From Mycobacterium sp. 852014-50255_SCH5639931 (lineage in GTDB: Bacteria > Actinomycetota > Actinomycetes > Mycobacteriales > Mycobacteriaceae), in contig NZ_LZSV01000026.1 of assembly GCF_001665605.1 (NCBI RefSeq), forward strand, positions 109,761 to 173,760: a stretch of DNA of 64,000 nucleotides, in the 5' to 3' direction. The position numbers and the translations under genes are program-made. Shown here in pieces: positions 17,073 to 25,702 of this stretch. Position 1 is the first letter of the stretch. Every line of letters begins with the position of its first letter. Below the pieces are notes generated by a model that did no database searches, had not been told where the DNA came from, and saw nothing but the letters and a program-made list of their open reading frames with translations.

Positions 17073-18291
17073 CGTTGCGCTTAGCCAGCTCGATGTTGGC
17101 CAGATGCTGCTGATAATCCTTGGTGAACAGCGTCGTCCCCTGGGCATCGATGGTGACGAAGTACAACCAGTCACCGGGCTCGGGATGCTCGGCGGCGTGC
17201 AGGGCGTCCACCCCGGGCGAACAGATCGCGGTCGCCGGCAACCCCTGCGACACATAGGTGTTCCACGGCGTCTTCTGGGCGCGGTCGGCGTCGGTGGTGG
17301 CCACTTCCCGGCGGTCCAGCGGGTAGTTGACCGTCGAGTCGAATTCCAGCGTGTGGTGAGCGTGCAGGCGGTTGTAGATGACCTGCGCGACCTTCGCGAA
17401 GTCCTGCGACTTGGATTCCTGCTCCACCAGCGACGCCACCACCAGGATGTCGTAGGGCGACAGGCCCATGGCCTGGGCGGTGTCCACCAACCCCGACTTC
17501 ATGTACTCCACGGCGCCGGCGCTGATCAGCCCCGACAGGATCGTCTCGGCCGACGTCGAGGGGTCGACGTTGAAGGTGCCCGGCGCGATCAGCCCCTCGA
17601 TCCGGCGATGGTCCTTGCCGAGCTCGGTGAACGGCTCGAGCGCCCACGGCGGCACCGCCAGGGCCGCGGGCGTGCTGTTGGTCGCCGCCGCCCGCAGTTC
17701 CTCAACCGCGACGCAGTGCTGGTTGCCGTCCAGGGTCACGCAGGTGGCACGGGAGATCAGCGTCAGGATGCCCGGGGTCACCTTGTTGGTCTTCATGTCG
17801 GTGGTGTCGTCGAGTTGGCGGCCTTCCGGGATGACCAGCCGGCCCACCCGGCTGTTCGGGTCGGCCAGCCGCTCGACGGCGTTGGCCGCCGGGATCTCGG
17901 TGCGCATCCGGTAGAAGCCGGGCTGGATCGAAGAGATCTTGGTGTTGCCGTGCGCGGCGTTGACGAACGCCCGGACGGTCTTGGTCACCTGCTCGTGCTG
18001 CAGCGTCTCCCCGACCATGGTGGTCGAGTCACCGTCCTTGATCTGAATCACGATGTCGCGCTTGCCGCTTCCGGTGTAGTCGTCGCCGGACCCGAACACC
18101 GTGTGCCACAGCTTGGCGCCGACGAAAACTCCCACCAGCACGACGACGGCGACGACCGCGAGCACGATCTTGCCGGCGAACAGCCGCCGGCGACGCCCCC
18201 GCTCGGCCCGGTTCCGGGTAACGCGGCTCCCTTTGCGCGACGGACCGACCGCTTCGGGCTCGGCCCGTTCGCGCCGTGCGCTGTCAACCAT
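17050..18291 (-). CDS. mltG: Endolytic murein transglycosylase MltG (YceG)
   Basis: A 413-residue protein: a basic cytoplasmic tail (about 1-35, RNRAERGRRRRLFAG), one membrane helix (IVLAVVAVVVLVGVFVGA), a LysM-like linker region and the YceG catalytic domain. The catalytic Glu lies in VVASLVEQESKSQDFAKVAQVIYNRL. MltG cuts nascent peptidoglycan strands and sets glycan length. The ATG lies eight bases inside the ruvX gene, showing coupling. The order mltG-ruvX-alaS is widely conserved. Confidence 0.93.
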   Translation of the reverse strand: MVDSARRERAEPEAVGPSRKGSRVTRNRAERGRRRRLFAGKIVLAVVAVVVLVGVFVGAKLWHTVFGSGDDYTGSGKRDIVIQIKDGDSTTMVGETLQHEQVTKTVRAFVNAAHGNTKISSIQPGFYRMRTEIPAANAVERLADPNSRVGRLVIPEGRQLDDTTDMKTNKVTPGILTLISRATCVTLDGNQHCVAVEELRAAATNSTPAALAVPPWALEPFTELGKDHRRIEGLIAPGTFNVDPSTSAETILSGLISAGAVEYMKSGLVDTAQAMGLSPYDILVVASLVEQESKSQDFAKVAQVIYNRLHAHHTLEFDSTVNYPLDRREVATTDADRAQKTPWNTYVSQGLPATAICSPGVDALHAAEHPEPGDWLYFVTIDAQGTTLFTKDYQQHLANIELAKRNGVLDSAR

Positions 18292-18805
18292 CGGTGGACT
18301 CCCCCGCCGTCAGGGTGGCTCGGCGTTGGTCGAGCCAGCTCTGCAAGATGGCCACGGCGGCCGCCTGGTCGATCACTGCCCGCTGCTCCCTGGCGCGGAC
18401 GCCGGCCGCGCGCAGCGATCGCTGCGCGCTGACGGTGGTCAGGCGCTCGTCGGCCAGTCGCACCGGCGTGGGAGGAACTCGGTGGGCCAGCACTTCCGCC
18501 AGTTTGCTGGCCAGCTCCATCGCGTCGACCGCCGACGGGCCGGTGCGGTCGGCCAGTGTCCGCGGCAACCCGACGACCACCTCGACCGCCCCGAGCTCGG
18601 CGGCCAGCTCGGCCAGCCGCCGCAGGTGTTTGCCGGAGCGGTCGCGGCGCACGGTTTCCTTGGGCGTGGCCAGGATGCCGTCTGGGTCGCTGCACGCGAC
18701 GCCGATGCGCACGCTGCCGACGTCGATACCGAGCCGTGGTCCCCGGCCCGGGTCCTGCTCAGGGTCGCCGGGCCGGTCGGGCAAGCGATGCTCTGTGGGA
18801 ACCAC
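18284..18805 (-). CDS. ruvX: RuvX/YqgF Holliday-junction resolvase-like protein
   Basis: A 173-residue RNase H-fold protein: LGIDVGSVRIGVACSDPDG (first catalytic Asp), VVGLPRTLADRTGP, a middle region ending VRLADERLTTVSAQ (catalytic Glu) and DQAAAVAILQSWL. The family acts in 16S rRNA 5'-end processing and/or DNA recombination. In M. tuberculosis the homologue Rv2554c has been studied as RuvX. Start GTG 18805 begins immediately after the alaS stop. The N-terminal 25 residues are a mycobacterial extension. Confidence 0.92.
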   Translation of the reverse strand: MVPTEHRLPDRPGDPEQDPGRGPRLGIDVGSVRIGVACSDPDGILATPKETVRRDRSGKHLRRLAELAAELGAVEVVVGLPRTLADRTGPSAVDAMELASKLAEVLAHRVPPTPVRLADERLTTVSAQRSLRAAGVRAREQRAVIDQAAAVAILQSWLDQRRATLTAGESTDG

Positions 18806-21499
18806 TCAGCCGACCCGCGCTATCTCAGAGCGGACGGCCTCGAGCGCGGCGTCGATGCGGGTCGGGTCCTTTCCGGAACCCTGCGCCAGGTCGGGCTTGC
18901 CCCCACCGCGGCCGTCGACGGTCGCGGCCAGCTGCTTGATCAGGTCGTTGGCGCGGATCCCGAGGTCTTGGGCGGCCGGGTTCGCGGCGATCGCGTACGG
19001 CACGGTGCCGCCCTCCCCTTCCGCGATCAGCGCCACCACGGCGGGGTCGCTGCCCAGCTTGCCGCGAATGTCGCCCACCAGGGAACGCAGGTCGCCTGCC
19101 GTCATCCCCGCCGACATCCGTTGCGCCACCACACGGACGTTACCGATACGCTCCGCGCCGGCCGCGGCATTGGTTGCGGCGGCGCGCGCCCCGGCCAGCC
19201 GCGCGCGTTCGAGCTCCTTCTCGGCGGCCTTGAGCCGCTCCACCAGGCCGGCCACCCGCTTCGGCACCTCGTCGGACGGCACCTTCAGCGAGGACGCCAG
19301 CCCCGCCATCAAGGCGCGCTCCTTGGCCAGGTGGCGGAACGAGTCCAGCCCGACGTAGGCCTCCACTCGGCGGACCCCGGACCCGACCGACGATTCACCC
19401 AGGATGGTCACCGGCCCGATCTGCGCCGAGTTGTGCACATGGGTTCCACCGCAGAGTTCCAGCGAGAACGGGCCGCCGATCTCCACCACCCGCACCTGCT
19501 CCGGGTAGCTCTCGCCGAACAGCGCGACCGCCCCCATGGCCTTGGCCTTCTCGAGTTGCTCGGTGAAGGTGTGCACCTCGAAGTCCGCCTGGACGGCCTC
19601 GTTGGTGACCTCTTCGATCTGGGTGCGCTGCTCGTCGGACAGCGAACCCTGCCAGTTGAAGTCGAAGCGCAGGTAGCCCGGGCGGTTCAGCGACCCGGCC
19701 TGAACGGCGTTGGGGCCGAGCACCTGTCGCAGCGCGGCGTGCACCATGTGGGTGCCCGAGTGGCCCTGGGTGGCACCCCGGCGCCATTCCGGGTCGACCG
19801 CCGCCACCACGGTGTCGCCCTCCACGAATTCCCCGGACTCGACGTTGACCCGGTGCACCCACAAGGTTTTGGCGATCTTCTGCACGTCGGTGACGGCCGC
19901 GCGGGCGCACTCTGAGGCGCCCGTCCCGCTGATGGTGCCCTCGTCGGCGATCTGCCCCCCGGATTCGGCGTAGAGCGGAGTGCGGTCCAGCACGAGTTCG
20001 ACCTGGTGCGCGCCGTCGGTCCCGTGGGTGACCACCGGCACCCGCTTCCCGTCGACGAAAATGCCCAGAATCCTTGCCTCGGAGGCCAGTTCGTCGAAGC
20101 CGGTGAATTCGGTGGGGCCGGCGTCGACCAGCTCGCGGTAGGCGCTCAGGTCGGCGTGCGCGTGCTTGCGGGCGGCGGCGTCCGCTTTGGCCCGGCGGCG
20201 CTGTTCGGCCATCAGTTCCCGGAAGCCGATCTCGTCGACCTGCAGGCCTGCCTCGGAGGCCATCTCCAGGGTCAGCTCGATCGGGAAGCCGTAGGTGTCG
20301 TGCAGCGTGAAGGCGTCCGAGCCGGAAATCGCTTTGGCCCCCGCGGCTTTGGTGGTGCCGGCCACCTCGTCGAACAGCTTGGAGCCGGCCACCAGCGTGC
20401 GGTTGAACGCGGTCTCTTCGGCGACGGCGATCCGCCTGATCCGGTCGAAGTCGGCGACCAGTTCGGGATACGACGGCCCCATCGCGTCGCGCACGGTGGC
20501 CATCAGCTCGCCGACGATGGGGCCTTCGATGTCGAGCAGCTTGGCCGAACGGATCACCCGGCGCAGCAGGCGGCGCAGCACGTACCCGCGCCCGTCGTTG
20601 CCGGGAGTGACGCCGTCGCCGATCAGGATCGCCGCGGTGCGGCTGTGGTCGGCGATGACCCGGTAGCGCACGTCGTCGGAGTGGTTGCCGGCGTCGTACC
20701 CGCGCGGCGCACGGGCGGCCACGGCATCGATGACGGGCCTCAGCAGGTCGGTCTCGTAGACGTTGTGCACGCCCTGCAGGATGAACGCGACGCGCTCGAC
20801 GCCCATGCCGGTGTCAATGTTCTTGCGCGGCAGAGGCCCCAGGATTTCGAAGTCGGTTTTGCCGGTGCCCTCGCCGCGTTCGTTCTGCATGAACACGAGG
20901 TTCCAGATCTCGATGTAGCGATCTTCGTTGGCCACCGGGCCGCCGCCGACGCCGAACTCCTCGCCACGGTCGTAGTAGATCTCCGACGACGGGCCGCACG
21001 GACCGGGGATGCCCATGGACCAGTAGTTGTCTTCCATGCCGCGGCGCTGGATCCGCTCGGCCGGCAGCCCGGCGATCTCCTGCCACAGCTGCACGGCCTC
21101 GTCGTCGTCGAAATAGACCGTCGTCCAGATTCTTTCGGGGTCCAGGCCGTAGCCGCCCTCGGACACGGCGTTGGTCAGCAGGGTCCACGCCAGCTCGATG
21201 GCGCCGCGCTTGAAGTAGTCGCCGAACGAGAAGTTGCCGGCCATCTGGAAGAAGGTGTTGTGCCGGGTGGTGATGCCCACCTCGTCGATGTCGGGCGTGC
21301 GGATGCACTTCTGAATGCTGGTGGCCGTCGAGTACGGCGGTGTGCGCGCGCCCAGGAAGTACGGCACGAACTGGACCATGCCCGCGTTGACGAACAGCAG
21401 GTTGGGGTCGTCGAGGATCACCGATGCGCTGGGCACCTCGGTGTGACCCGCCTTCACGAAGTGATCAAGAAACCTCTTCCTGATCTCGTGTGTCTGCAC
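18806..21499 (-). CDS. alaS: Alanyl-tRNA synthetase
   Basis: The 897-residue protein has a class II catalytic core (HEIRKRFLDHFVKAGHTEVPS, NAGMVQFVPYFLG, TTRHNTFFQMAGNFSFGDYFK), then the editing domain with zinc-binding GHSGTHMVHAAL (HxxxH) and ELCGGTHVHNSAQIG (CxxxH), and the C-Ala domain. All motifs are intact. Start GTG 21499, about 80 bases from the YjbQ gene upstream. It charges tRNA-Ala. Confidence 0.97.
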   Translation of the reverse strand: MQTHEIRKRFLDHFVKAGHTEVPSASVILDDPNLLFVNAGMVQFVPYFLGARTPPYSTATSIQKCIRTPDIDEVGITTRHNTFFQMAGNFSFGDYFKRGAIELAWTLLTNAVSEGGYGLDPERIWTTVYFDDDEAVQLWQEIAGLPAERIQRRGMEDNYWSMGIPGPCGPSSEIYYDRGEEFGVGGGPVANEDRYIEIWNLVFMQNERGEGTGKTDFEILGPLPRKNIDTGMGVERVAFILQGVHNVYETDLLRPVIDAVAARAPRGYDAGNHSDDVRYRVIADHSRTAAILIGDGVTPGNDGRGYVLRRLLRRVIRSAKLLDIEGPIVGELMATVRDAMGPSYPELVADFDRIRRIAVAEETAFNRTLVAGSKLFDEVAGTTKAAGAKAISGSDAFTLHDTYGFPIELTLEMASEAGLQVDEIGFRELMAEQRRRAKADAAARKHAHADLSAYRELVDAGPTEFTGFDELASEARILGIFVDGKRVPVVTHGTDGAHQVELVLDRTPLYAESGGQIADEGTISGTGASECARAAVTDVQKIAKTLWVHRVNVESGEFVEGDTVVAAVDPEWRRGATQGHSGTHMVHAALRQVLGPNAVQAGSLNRPGYLRFDFNWQGSLSDEQRTQIEEVTNEAVQADFEVHTFTEQLEKAKAMGAVALFGESYPEQVRVVEIGGPFSLELCGGTHVHNSAQIGPVTILGESSVGSGVRRVEAYVGLDSFRHLAKERALMAGLASSLKVPSDEVPKRVAGLVERLKAAEKELERARLAGARAAATNAAAGAERIGNVRVVAQRMSAGMTAGDLRSLVGDIRGKLGSDPAVVALIAEGEGGTVPYAIAANPAAQDLGIRANDLIKQLAATVDGRGGGKPDLAQGSGKDPTRIDAALEAVRSEIARVG

Positions 21500-21582
21500 T
21501 TCTGGTCCGCTTCTTCCTGTTCGCTTTTTCTGCGTGGACGTCTATTCCAGCGTATTCGCCGGAATAGCTGGCTACCGGGCCG

Positions 21583-21984
21583 CTAACCCTCCAGAAAGCT
21601 CAACCGCACCGAGCGGTGCGGGTTGTCCCGGTTCAGGTCGACCAACACGATGCTTTGCCACGTGCCCAGCATCGGCTCGCCGGCGGAGACCGGCACCGTC
21701 ACCGACGGCGCCACCAGCGCCGGCATCACGTGATCGGCGCCGTGGCCCGGCGAGCCATGCGAGTGCCGGTAACGGTCGTCGCGCGGCAGCAGCCGTTCCA
21801 GCGTGTCGAGGAGGTCCTCGTCGGAGCCGGCCCCGGTCTCGATGATGGCGACGCCCGCCGTCGCGTGCGGGACGAACACATTGCACAAGCCGTCTCCCCG
21901 CGACCAGCAGAAGCCCCGCACCGCCTCGGTCAGATCGACGATGCGGCGCCGTGTGGTGTCCACGTCGAGCACATCGGTATGCAT
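21583..21984 (-). CDS. YjbQ family protein (UPF0047, Rv2556c-like)
   Basis: A 133-residue protein beginning ATG 21984 (HTDVLDVDTTRRRIVDLT). Family signatures are present: NVFVPHATAGVAIIETG, SPGHGADHVMPALVAPSVTVPV and GTWQSIVLVDLN. The conserved His residues form the metal/phosphate site. Members have weak thiamine-phosphate synthase activity in vitro, and the true role is unclear. It is the leading gene on the minus strand before alaS. Confidence 0.88.
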   Translation of the reverse strand: MHTDVLDVDTTRRRIVDLTEAVRGFCWSRGDGLCNVFVPHATAGVAIIETGAGSDEDLLDTLERLLPRDDRYRHSHGSPGHGADHVMPALVAPSVTVPVSAGEPMLGTWQSIVLVDLNRDNPHRSVRLSFLEG

Positions 21985-22142
21985 CCGAACCAGCCTACGG
22001 CGCACCTGTTGCGACCAGCCAATCGTTTGTGAGCGCGACCACATCAAGGCATTGCGGCGCGCAACGGGCAGGAGGAAGGTAACTGATGGGCCGGTCGCCC
22101 ACCGGGCCCCTTCGGTACAAGCCCCAACAGAGGAGGTCGGCC

Positions 22143-22766
22143 GTGTACGCACGCTCCACCACCATCCAGGCGCAACCCTTATCGGTAGACATCGGTATCG
22201 CGCACATTCGCGACATCGTCATGCCGGCCCTCATGGAGATCGACGGGTGTGTCGGACTGTCACTGTTGGTCGACCGGCAGTCCGGAACCTGCATCGCCAC
22301 CAGCTCGTGGGACAGCATCGACGCCATGCGCGCCAGCGCCGAACGGGTCGCCCCGATTCGCGATCAGGCCGCGTTGATGTTCGACGGCAGCGCGCAGGTC
22401 GAGGAGTGGGACATCGCTTTGCTACACCGCGACCACCCGTCCCGTCCGGGGGCCTGCGTGCGGGCCACCTGGCTCAAGGTGGTGCCTGATCAGCTCAGCC
22501 GATCCCTGGACTTCTACCGGATGTCGGTGCTGCCGGAGATGGAGGATCTCGACGGGTTCTGCAGCGCCAGCCTGCTGGTCGACCATCCCGCGTGCCGGCG
22601 GGCGGTGTCCTGCTCGACGTTCGACTCGATGGACGCCATGGCCCGCAACCGCGACCGGGCCACCGAATTGCGCAGCAGGCGCGTCCGGGAGCTGGGCGCC
22701 GAGGTCGTCGACGTGGCCGAGTTTGAGCTGGCGATCGCTCACCTGCGGGTGCCCGAGCTGGTCTAG
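22143..22766 (+). CDS. Tandem dimeric-barrel protein (Rv2557/Rv2558-like)
   Basis: AGGAGG seven bases before GTG 22143 supports a 207-residue product; ATG 22086 would add 19 residues. Two halves repeat the same pattern: MPALMEIDGCVGLSLLVDR...ATSSWDSIDAMRA and LPEMEDLDGFCSASLLVDH...SCSTFDSMDAMAR. This suggests two fused ABM-like (dimeric alpha+beta barrel) domains. M. tuberculosis has two tandem paralogues here, one reported as starvation-induced (from memory); this window has only one gene. Ligand and function are unknown. Confidence 0.8.
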   Translation: MYARSTTIQAQPLSVDIGIAHIRDIVMPALMEIDGCVGLSLLVDRQSGTCIATSSWDSIDAMRASAERVAPIRDQAALMFDGSAQVEEWDIALLHRDHPSRPGACVRATWLKVVPDQLSRSLDFYRMSVLPEMEDLDGFCSASLLVDHPACRRAVSCSTFDSMDAMARNRDRATELRSRRVRELGAEVVDVAEFELAIAHLRVPELV

Positions 22767-22787
22767 CGGCGCCCTGGCCGTCGAGCT

Positions 22788-22813
22788 GGGGGGTACCGCC
22801 CGCTTGCGGGGGA
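22788..22813 (-). repeat. Dispersed palindromic element, copy 1
   Basis: Read on the minus strand this is GTCCCCCGCAAGCGGG followed by a C-GGTACCCCC tail, 26 bases in all. The core CCCGC-AA-GCGGG is a hairpin. It lies between the convergent genes ending at 22766 and 22840. A second small hairpin, CCAGCG-TGG-CGCTGG (22818-22832), follows. The element recurs at 38233 and 42421. Confidence 0.7.
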
Positions 22814-22839
22814 CACGCCAGCGTGGCGCTGGGCGACCG

Positions 22840-23175
22840 CTAGGGCAGCGCGTCGCCCGGGAATCCGCGGCAGGGGTGCACCTCGAAGGTGAAGACGCCG
22901 CTCGCCACACCCGGATCGTCGGCCATGATCGCGGCGGCGTCGTCGACCGAGGCCGCGAACACCGCGATCCCGCAGACCTCGGAGCCGTCGGTGACCGGCA
23001 ACACGATGGCCATGACGCCGTCGTCGCGCAGCCCGAAATTGCGCCGCCCGTGCTCCCAGACGGTCCCCGGGGTGGTGTCCTCACCGAAGCGCAGCCCCTG
23101 CTTGAGGATGACGACGGCGTAGGGCTTGGTGGTGGCCAGCAGCCGCCCCATCTCCTCGTCAGTGAAAGTTTTCAT
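22840..23175 (-). CDS. YCII-related protein
   Basis: A 111-residue single-domain protein with the dimeric alpha+beta fold of the YCII family: YAVVILKQGLRF at the first strand, a central strand VMAIVLPVTDGSEVCGIAVFAA, then a helix DDAAAIMADDPGVASGVFTFEVHPCRGFP with the typical D-P-x-V/A ending. The His/Asp pair that marks active members is partly present. ATG 23175 shares its base with the rarA stop; GTG 23178 is possible. It is probably co-transcribed with rarA. I do not recall a counterpart here in M. tuberculosis. Confidence 0.75.
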   Translation of the reverse strand: MKTFTDEEMGRLLATTKPYAVVILKQGLRFGEDTTPGTVWEHGRRNFGLRDDGVMAIVLPVTDGSEVCGIAVFAASVDDAAAIMADDPGVASGVFTFEVHPCRGFPGDALP

Positions 23176-24536
23176 CACCGTCCCCGCTTCCTGCGGATGA
23201 TCGCCCGCAACCGTTCCAGCCGCCCGGCCATCTCCCGCTCGCCGCCGCGGCCGACCGGCCGGTAGTAGTCCACGCCCACCAGCTCGTCGGGCGGATACTG
23301 CTGGGCGACGACGCCGTCGGGATCGTTGTGCGAGTACTGGTAGCCCTGCGCGTGTCCCAGCGCCGCCGCGCCGGAGTAGTGCCCGTCGCGCAGATGGGAT
23401 GGCACCAGGCCGGCCTTGCCCGCCTTGATGTCGTCCATCGCGGCGGCCAGCGCGGTCGTGACGGAGTTCGACTTGGGCGCGGTGGCCAGGTGGATGGTGG
23501 CGTGCGCCAGCGTCAGCTGCGCCTCGGGCATGCCGATCAGCTGCACGGTCTGGGCGGCGGCCACCGCGATCTGCAGCGCGCTCGGGTCGGCCATGCCGAT
23601 GTCCTCGCTGGCCAGGATCATCAGCCGGCGCGCGAGGAACCGCGGGTCCTCCCCCGCGACGAGCATGCGGGCCAGGTAGTGCAGCGCCGCGTCGACGTCC
23701 GAGCCGCGCACCGACTTGATGAAGGCGCTGATGACGTCGTAGTGCTGATCGCCGTCGCGGTCGTAGCGCACCGCGGCCTTGTCCAGCGACTGCTCGATGG
23801 TCTCGACAGTGACGGAGTCGCCGGCCCCCTGAGCCGATTCGGCCGCGACCTCCAGCGCGGTCAGGGCGCGGCGAGCGTCGCCGGCAGCCAGCTGCACCAG
23901 CAGGTCGACGGCCTCGGGCGCCACGGCGACCTTCCCGCCCAGCCCGCGCGGGTCGTCGATCGCCCGCTGGACGACGGCGCGGATGTCGTCGGCGCCGAGC
24001 GGGCGCAGCTGCAGGATCAGCGACCGGGACAGCAGGGGCGCCACCACGGAGAACGACGGGTTCTCGGTGGTCGCCGCCACCAGCAGCACCACCCGGTTCT
24101 CCACGGCGGACAGCAGGGCGTCCTGCTGGGTCTTGGAGAAGCGGTGCACCTCGTCGATGAACAGCACCGTCTGCTCGCCGTTGAGGAGCGCATGCCGTGC
24201 CTTCTCGATGACCCCCCGCACGTCCTTGACCCCGGCCGACAGCGCCGACAGCGCCTCGAACCGGCGGCCGGTCGCCTGGGAGATCAGCGCGGCCAGTGTG
24301 GTCTTGCCGCTTCCGGGCGGGCCGTAGAGGATGGCCGACGCCACGCCCGATCCCTCGACCAGGCGGCGCAGCGGCGATCCGGGTGCCAGCAGGTGCTCCT
24401 GGCCGACCACCTCGTCCAGCGAGGCCGGCCGCATGCGCACCGCCAGCGGTGCACCGGCCGACACGCCCAGGGCGTGATCGCTCGTCGGCGGCGCGCCGGG
24501 CAGGTCAAAAAGACCGTCGGACACGGCTTCAGGCAT
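23175..24536 (-). CDS. rarA: Replication-associated recombination AAA ATPase RarA (MgsA)
   Basis: From ATG 24536 a 453-residue protein: RMRPASLDEVVGQEHLL, Walker A LYGPPGSGKTTLAALI, Walker B TVLFIDEVHRFSKTQQD, sensor 1 LVAATTENPSFSVVAPLLSRS (with the sensor/Arg-finger region) and the C-terminal oligomerisation domain containing YSHNDPDG and ...YYRPVGRGGEREMAGRLERLR. RarA acts at stalled replication forks and binds SSB. It matches Rv2559c in position and length. Confidence 0.94.
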   Translation of the reverse strand: MPEAVSDGLFDLPGAPPTSDHALGVSAGAPLAVRMRPASLDEVVGQEHLLAPGSPLRRLVEGSGVASAILYGPPGSGKTTLAALISQATGRRFEALSALSAGVKDVRGVIEKARHALLNGEQTVLFIDEVHRFSKTQQDALLSAVENRVVLLVAATTENPSFSVVAPLLSRSLILQLRPLGADDIRAVVQRAIDDPRGLGGKVAVAPEAVDLLVQLAAGDARRALTALEVAAESAQGAGDSVTVETIEQSLDKAAVRYDRDGDQHYDVISAFIKSVRGSDVDAALHYLARMLVAGEDPRFLARRLMILASEDIGMADPSALQIAVAAAQTVQLIGMPEAQLTLAHATIHLATAPKSNSVTTALAAAMDDIKAGKAGLVPSHLRDGHYSGAAALGHAQGYQYSHNDPDGVVAQQYPPDELVGVDYYRPVGRGGEREMAGRLERLRAIIRRKRGR

Positions 24537-24627
24537 ACCACGAAAACGAATCCGGGCGCCGAGCACTCATCTTTGCTAAGTTCCCGTGTGCGCGTGCCCA
24601 CAGGTTGAGTCAACAGCTAGGACGGAC

Positions 24628-25602
24628 ATGAGCCAGCCTCCCGAGTATCCAGGCACCCCGGCCGATCCCCACGGCAGCGAGCACAACCCTCCGAGCTATC
24701 CACCGCCCCCCAATTACGGCGCACCGCCACCCAATTACGGCGCCCCGCCACCCAATTACGGCCCGCCGCCCGGATACGGCGCGCCGCCACCCCCACCGCC
24801 CGGCTACGGCCCGCCGCCGGGTTACGGCGCACCGCCACCACCGCCCGGCTACGGGCCGCCGCCCGGCTACGGGGCCCCGCCCAAGACCCCGATCATCCTG
24901 GGCGAGGCGTTCAACTGGGCGTGGAGCACCTTCACCAAGAACGCCGTGGCGTTGATCGTGCCCACGCTGGTCTATGGGCTGCTGATCGGGGTGGCCGCCG
25001 CGCTGATCACGCTGAGCCAGAACATGAACACGGGAACGACTTCCGACGATTACGACTTCACCTTCACGACGAACCTGACCGGCCCCGGCTACGGGCTGCT
25101 CGTCCTCGGCTACCTGGTGGCGTACGCGGTGAGCGCGTTCGCGCAATCGGCGTACCTGTCCGGCTGCCTTGACCTCGCCGACGGGCGGGCCGTCACCATC
25201 GGCTCGTTCTTCAAGCCGCGCAACCTCGGCATGGTGTTTCTGGCCGTGCTGATCGTCGAGGTCCTCACCTCGATCGCATCGGCTCTCTGCTTCGTCCCGG
25301 GCCTCGTGCTCGGCATCTTCACCCAGTTCACCGTCGCGTTCGTCATCGATCGCTCGGAGTCGGCGATCAAGGGCTTCACTTCCAGCTTCTCGCTCGCCGG
25401 GTCGAATTTCGTCAACGCGCTGCTGGTGTGGCTGGTCGTGTTCGTGTCCGCCATCATCGGGGCACTGTTGTGTGGTGTCGGCCTGTTGGTGGTCGCGCCC
25501 GTCGCGTCGCTGCTGATCATCTACGCCTACCGCAGGCTGAGCGGCGGCCAGGTGGTCCCCGTGCCGCAGCCGGGTTACCAGCCGGGTCCGCCGCCGGCGT
25601 AA
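24628..25602 (+). CDS. Pro/Tyr/Gly-rich membrane protein (Rv2560-like)
   Basis: A 324-residue product. Residues 1-90 are a cytoplasmic low-complexity region with repeats of PPPNYGAP and PPPGYG(A/P). The rest is a membrane domain with about five or six helices (AVALIVPTLVYGLLIGVAAALI; GLLVLGYLVAYAVSAFAQSAYLSGCLDLADG; MVFLAVLIVEVLTSIASALCFVPGLVLGIF; LVVFVSAIIGALLCGVGLLVVAPVASLLI), resembling DUF975-like proteins. The repeats are the kind that drive condensation or protein-protein contacts in other mycobacterial membrane proteins. Start ATG 24628 (MSQPPEYPG). Function unknown. Confidence 0.85.
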   Translation: MSQPPEYPGTPADPHGSEHNPPSYPPPPNYGAPPPNYGAPPPNYGPPPGYGAPPPPPPGYGPPPGYGAPPPPPGYGPPPGYGAPPKTPIILGEAFNWAWSTFTKNAVALIVPTLVYGLLIGVAAALITLSQNMNTGTTSDDYDFTFTTNLTGPGYGLLVLGYLVAYAVSAFAQSAYLSGCLDLADGRAVTIGSFFKPRNLGMVFLAVLIVEVLTSIASALCFVPGLVLGIFTQFTVAFVIDRSESAIKGFTSSFSLAGSNFVNALLVWLVVFVSAIIGALLCGVGLLVVAPVASLLIIYAYRRLSGGQVVPVPQPGYQPGPPPA

Positions 25603-25702
25603 CAGGCGCCCCAAGCGCCGGCCGCGCCCGAAGTTACGGCGTTGTAAGCCGCAGCCGCTGTGCGCTGCGGCCTTGTGCCGCTTGTGATGAGATCACCATG
25701 TC

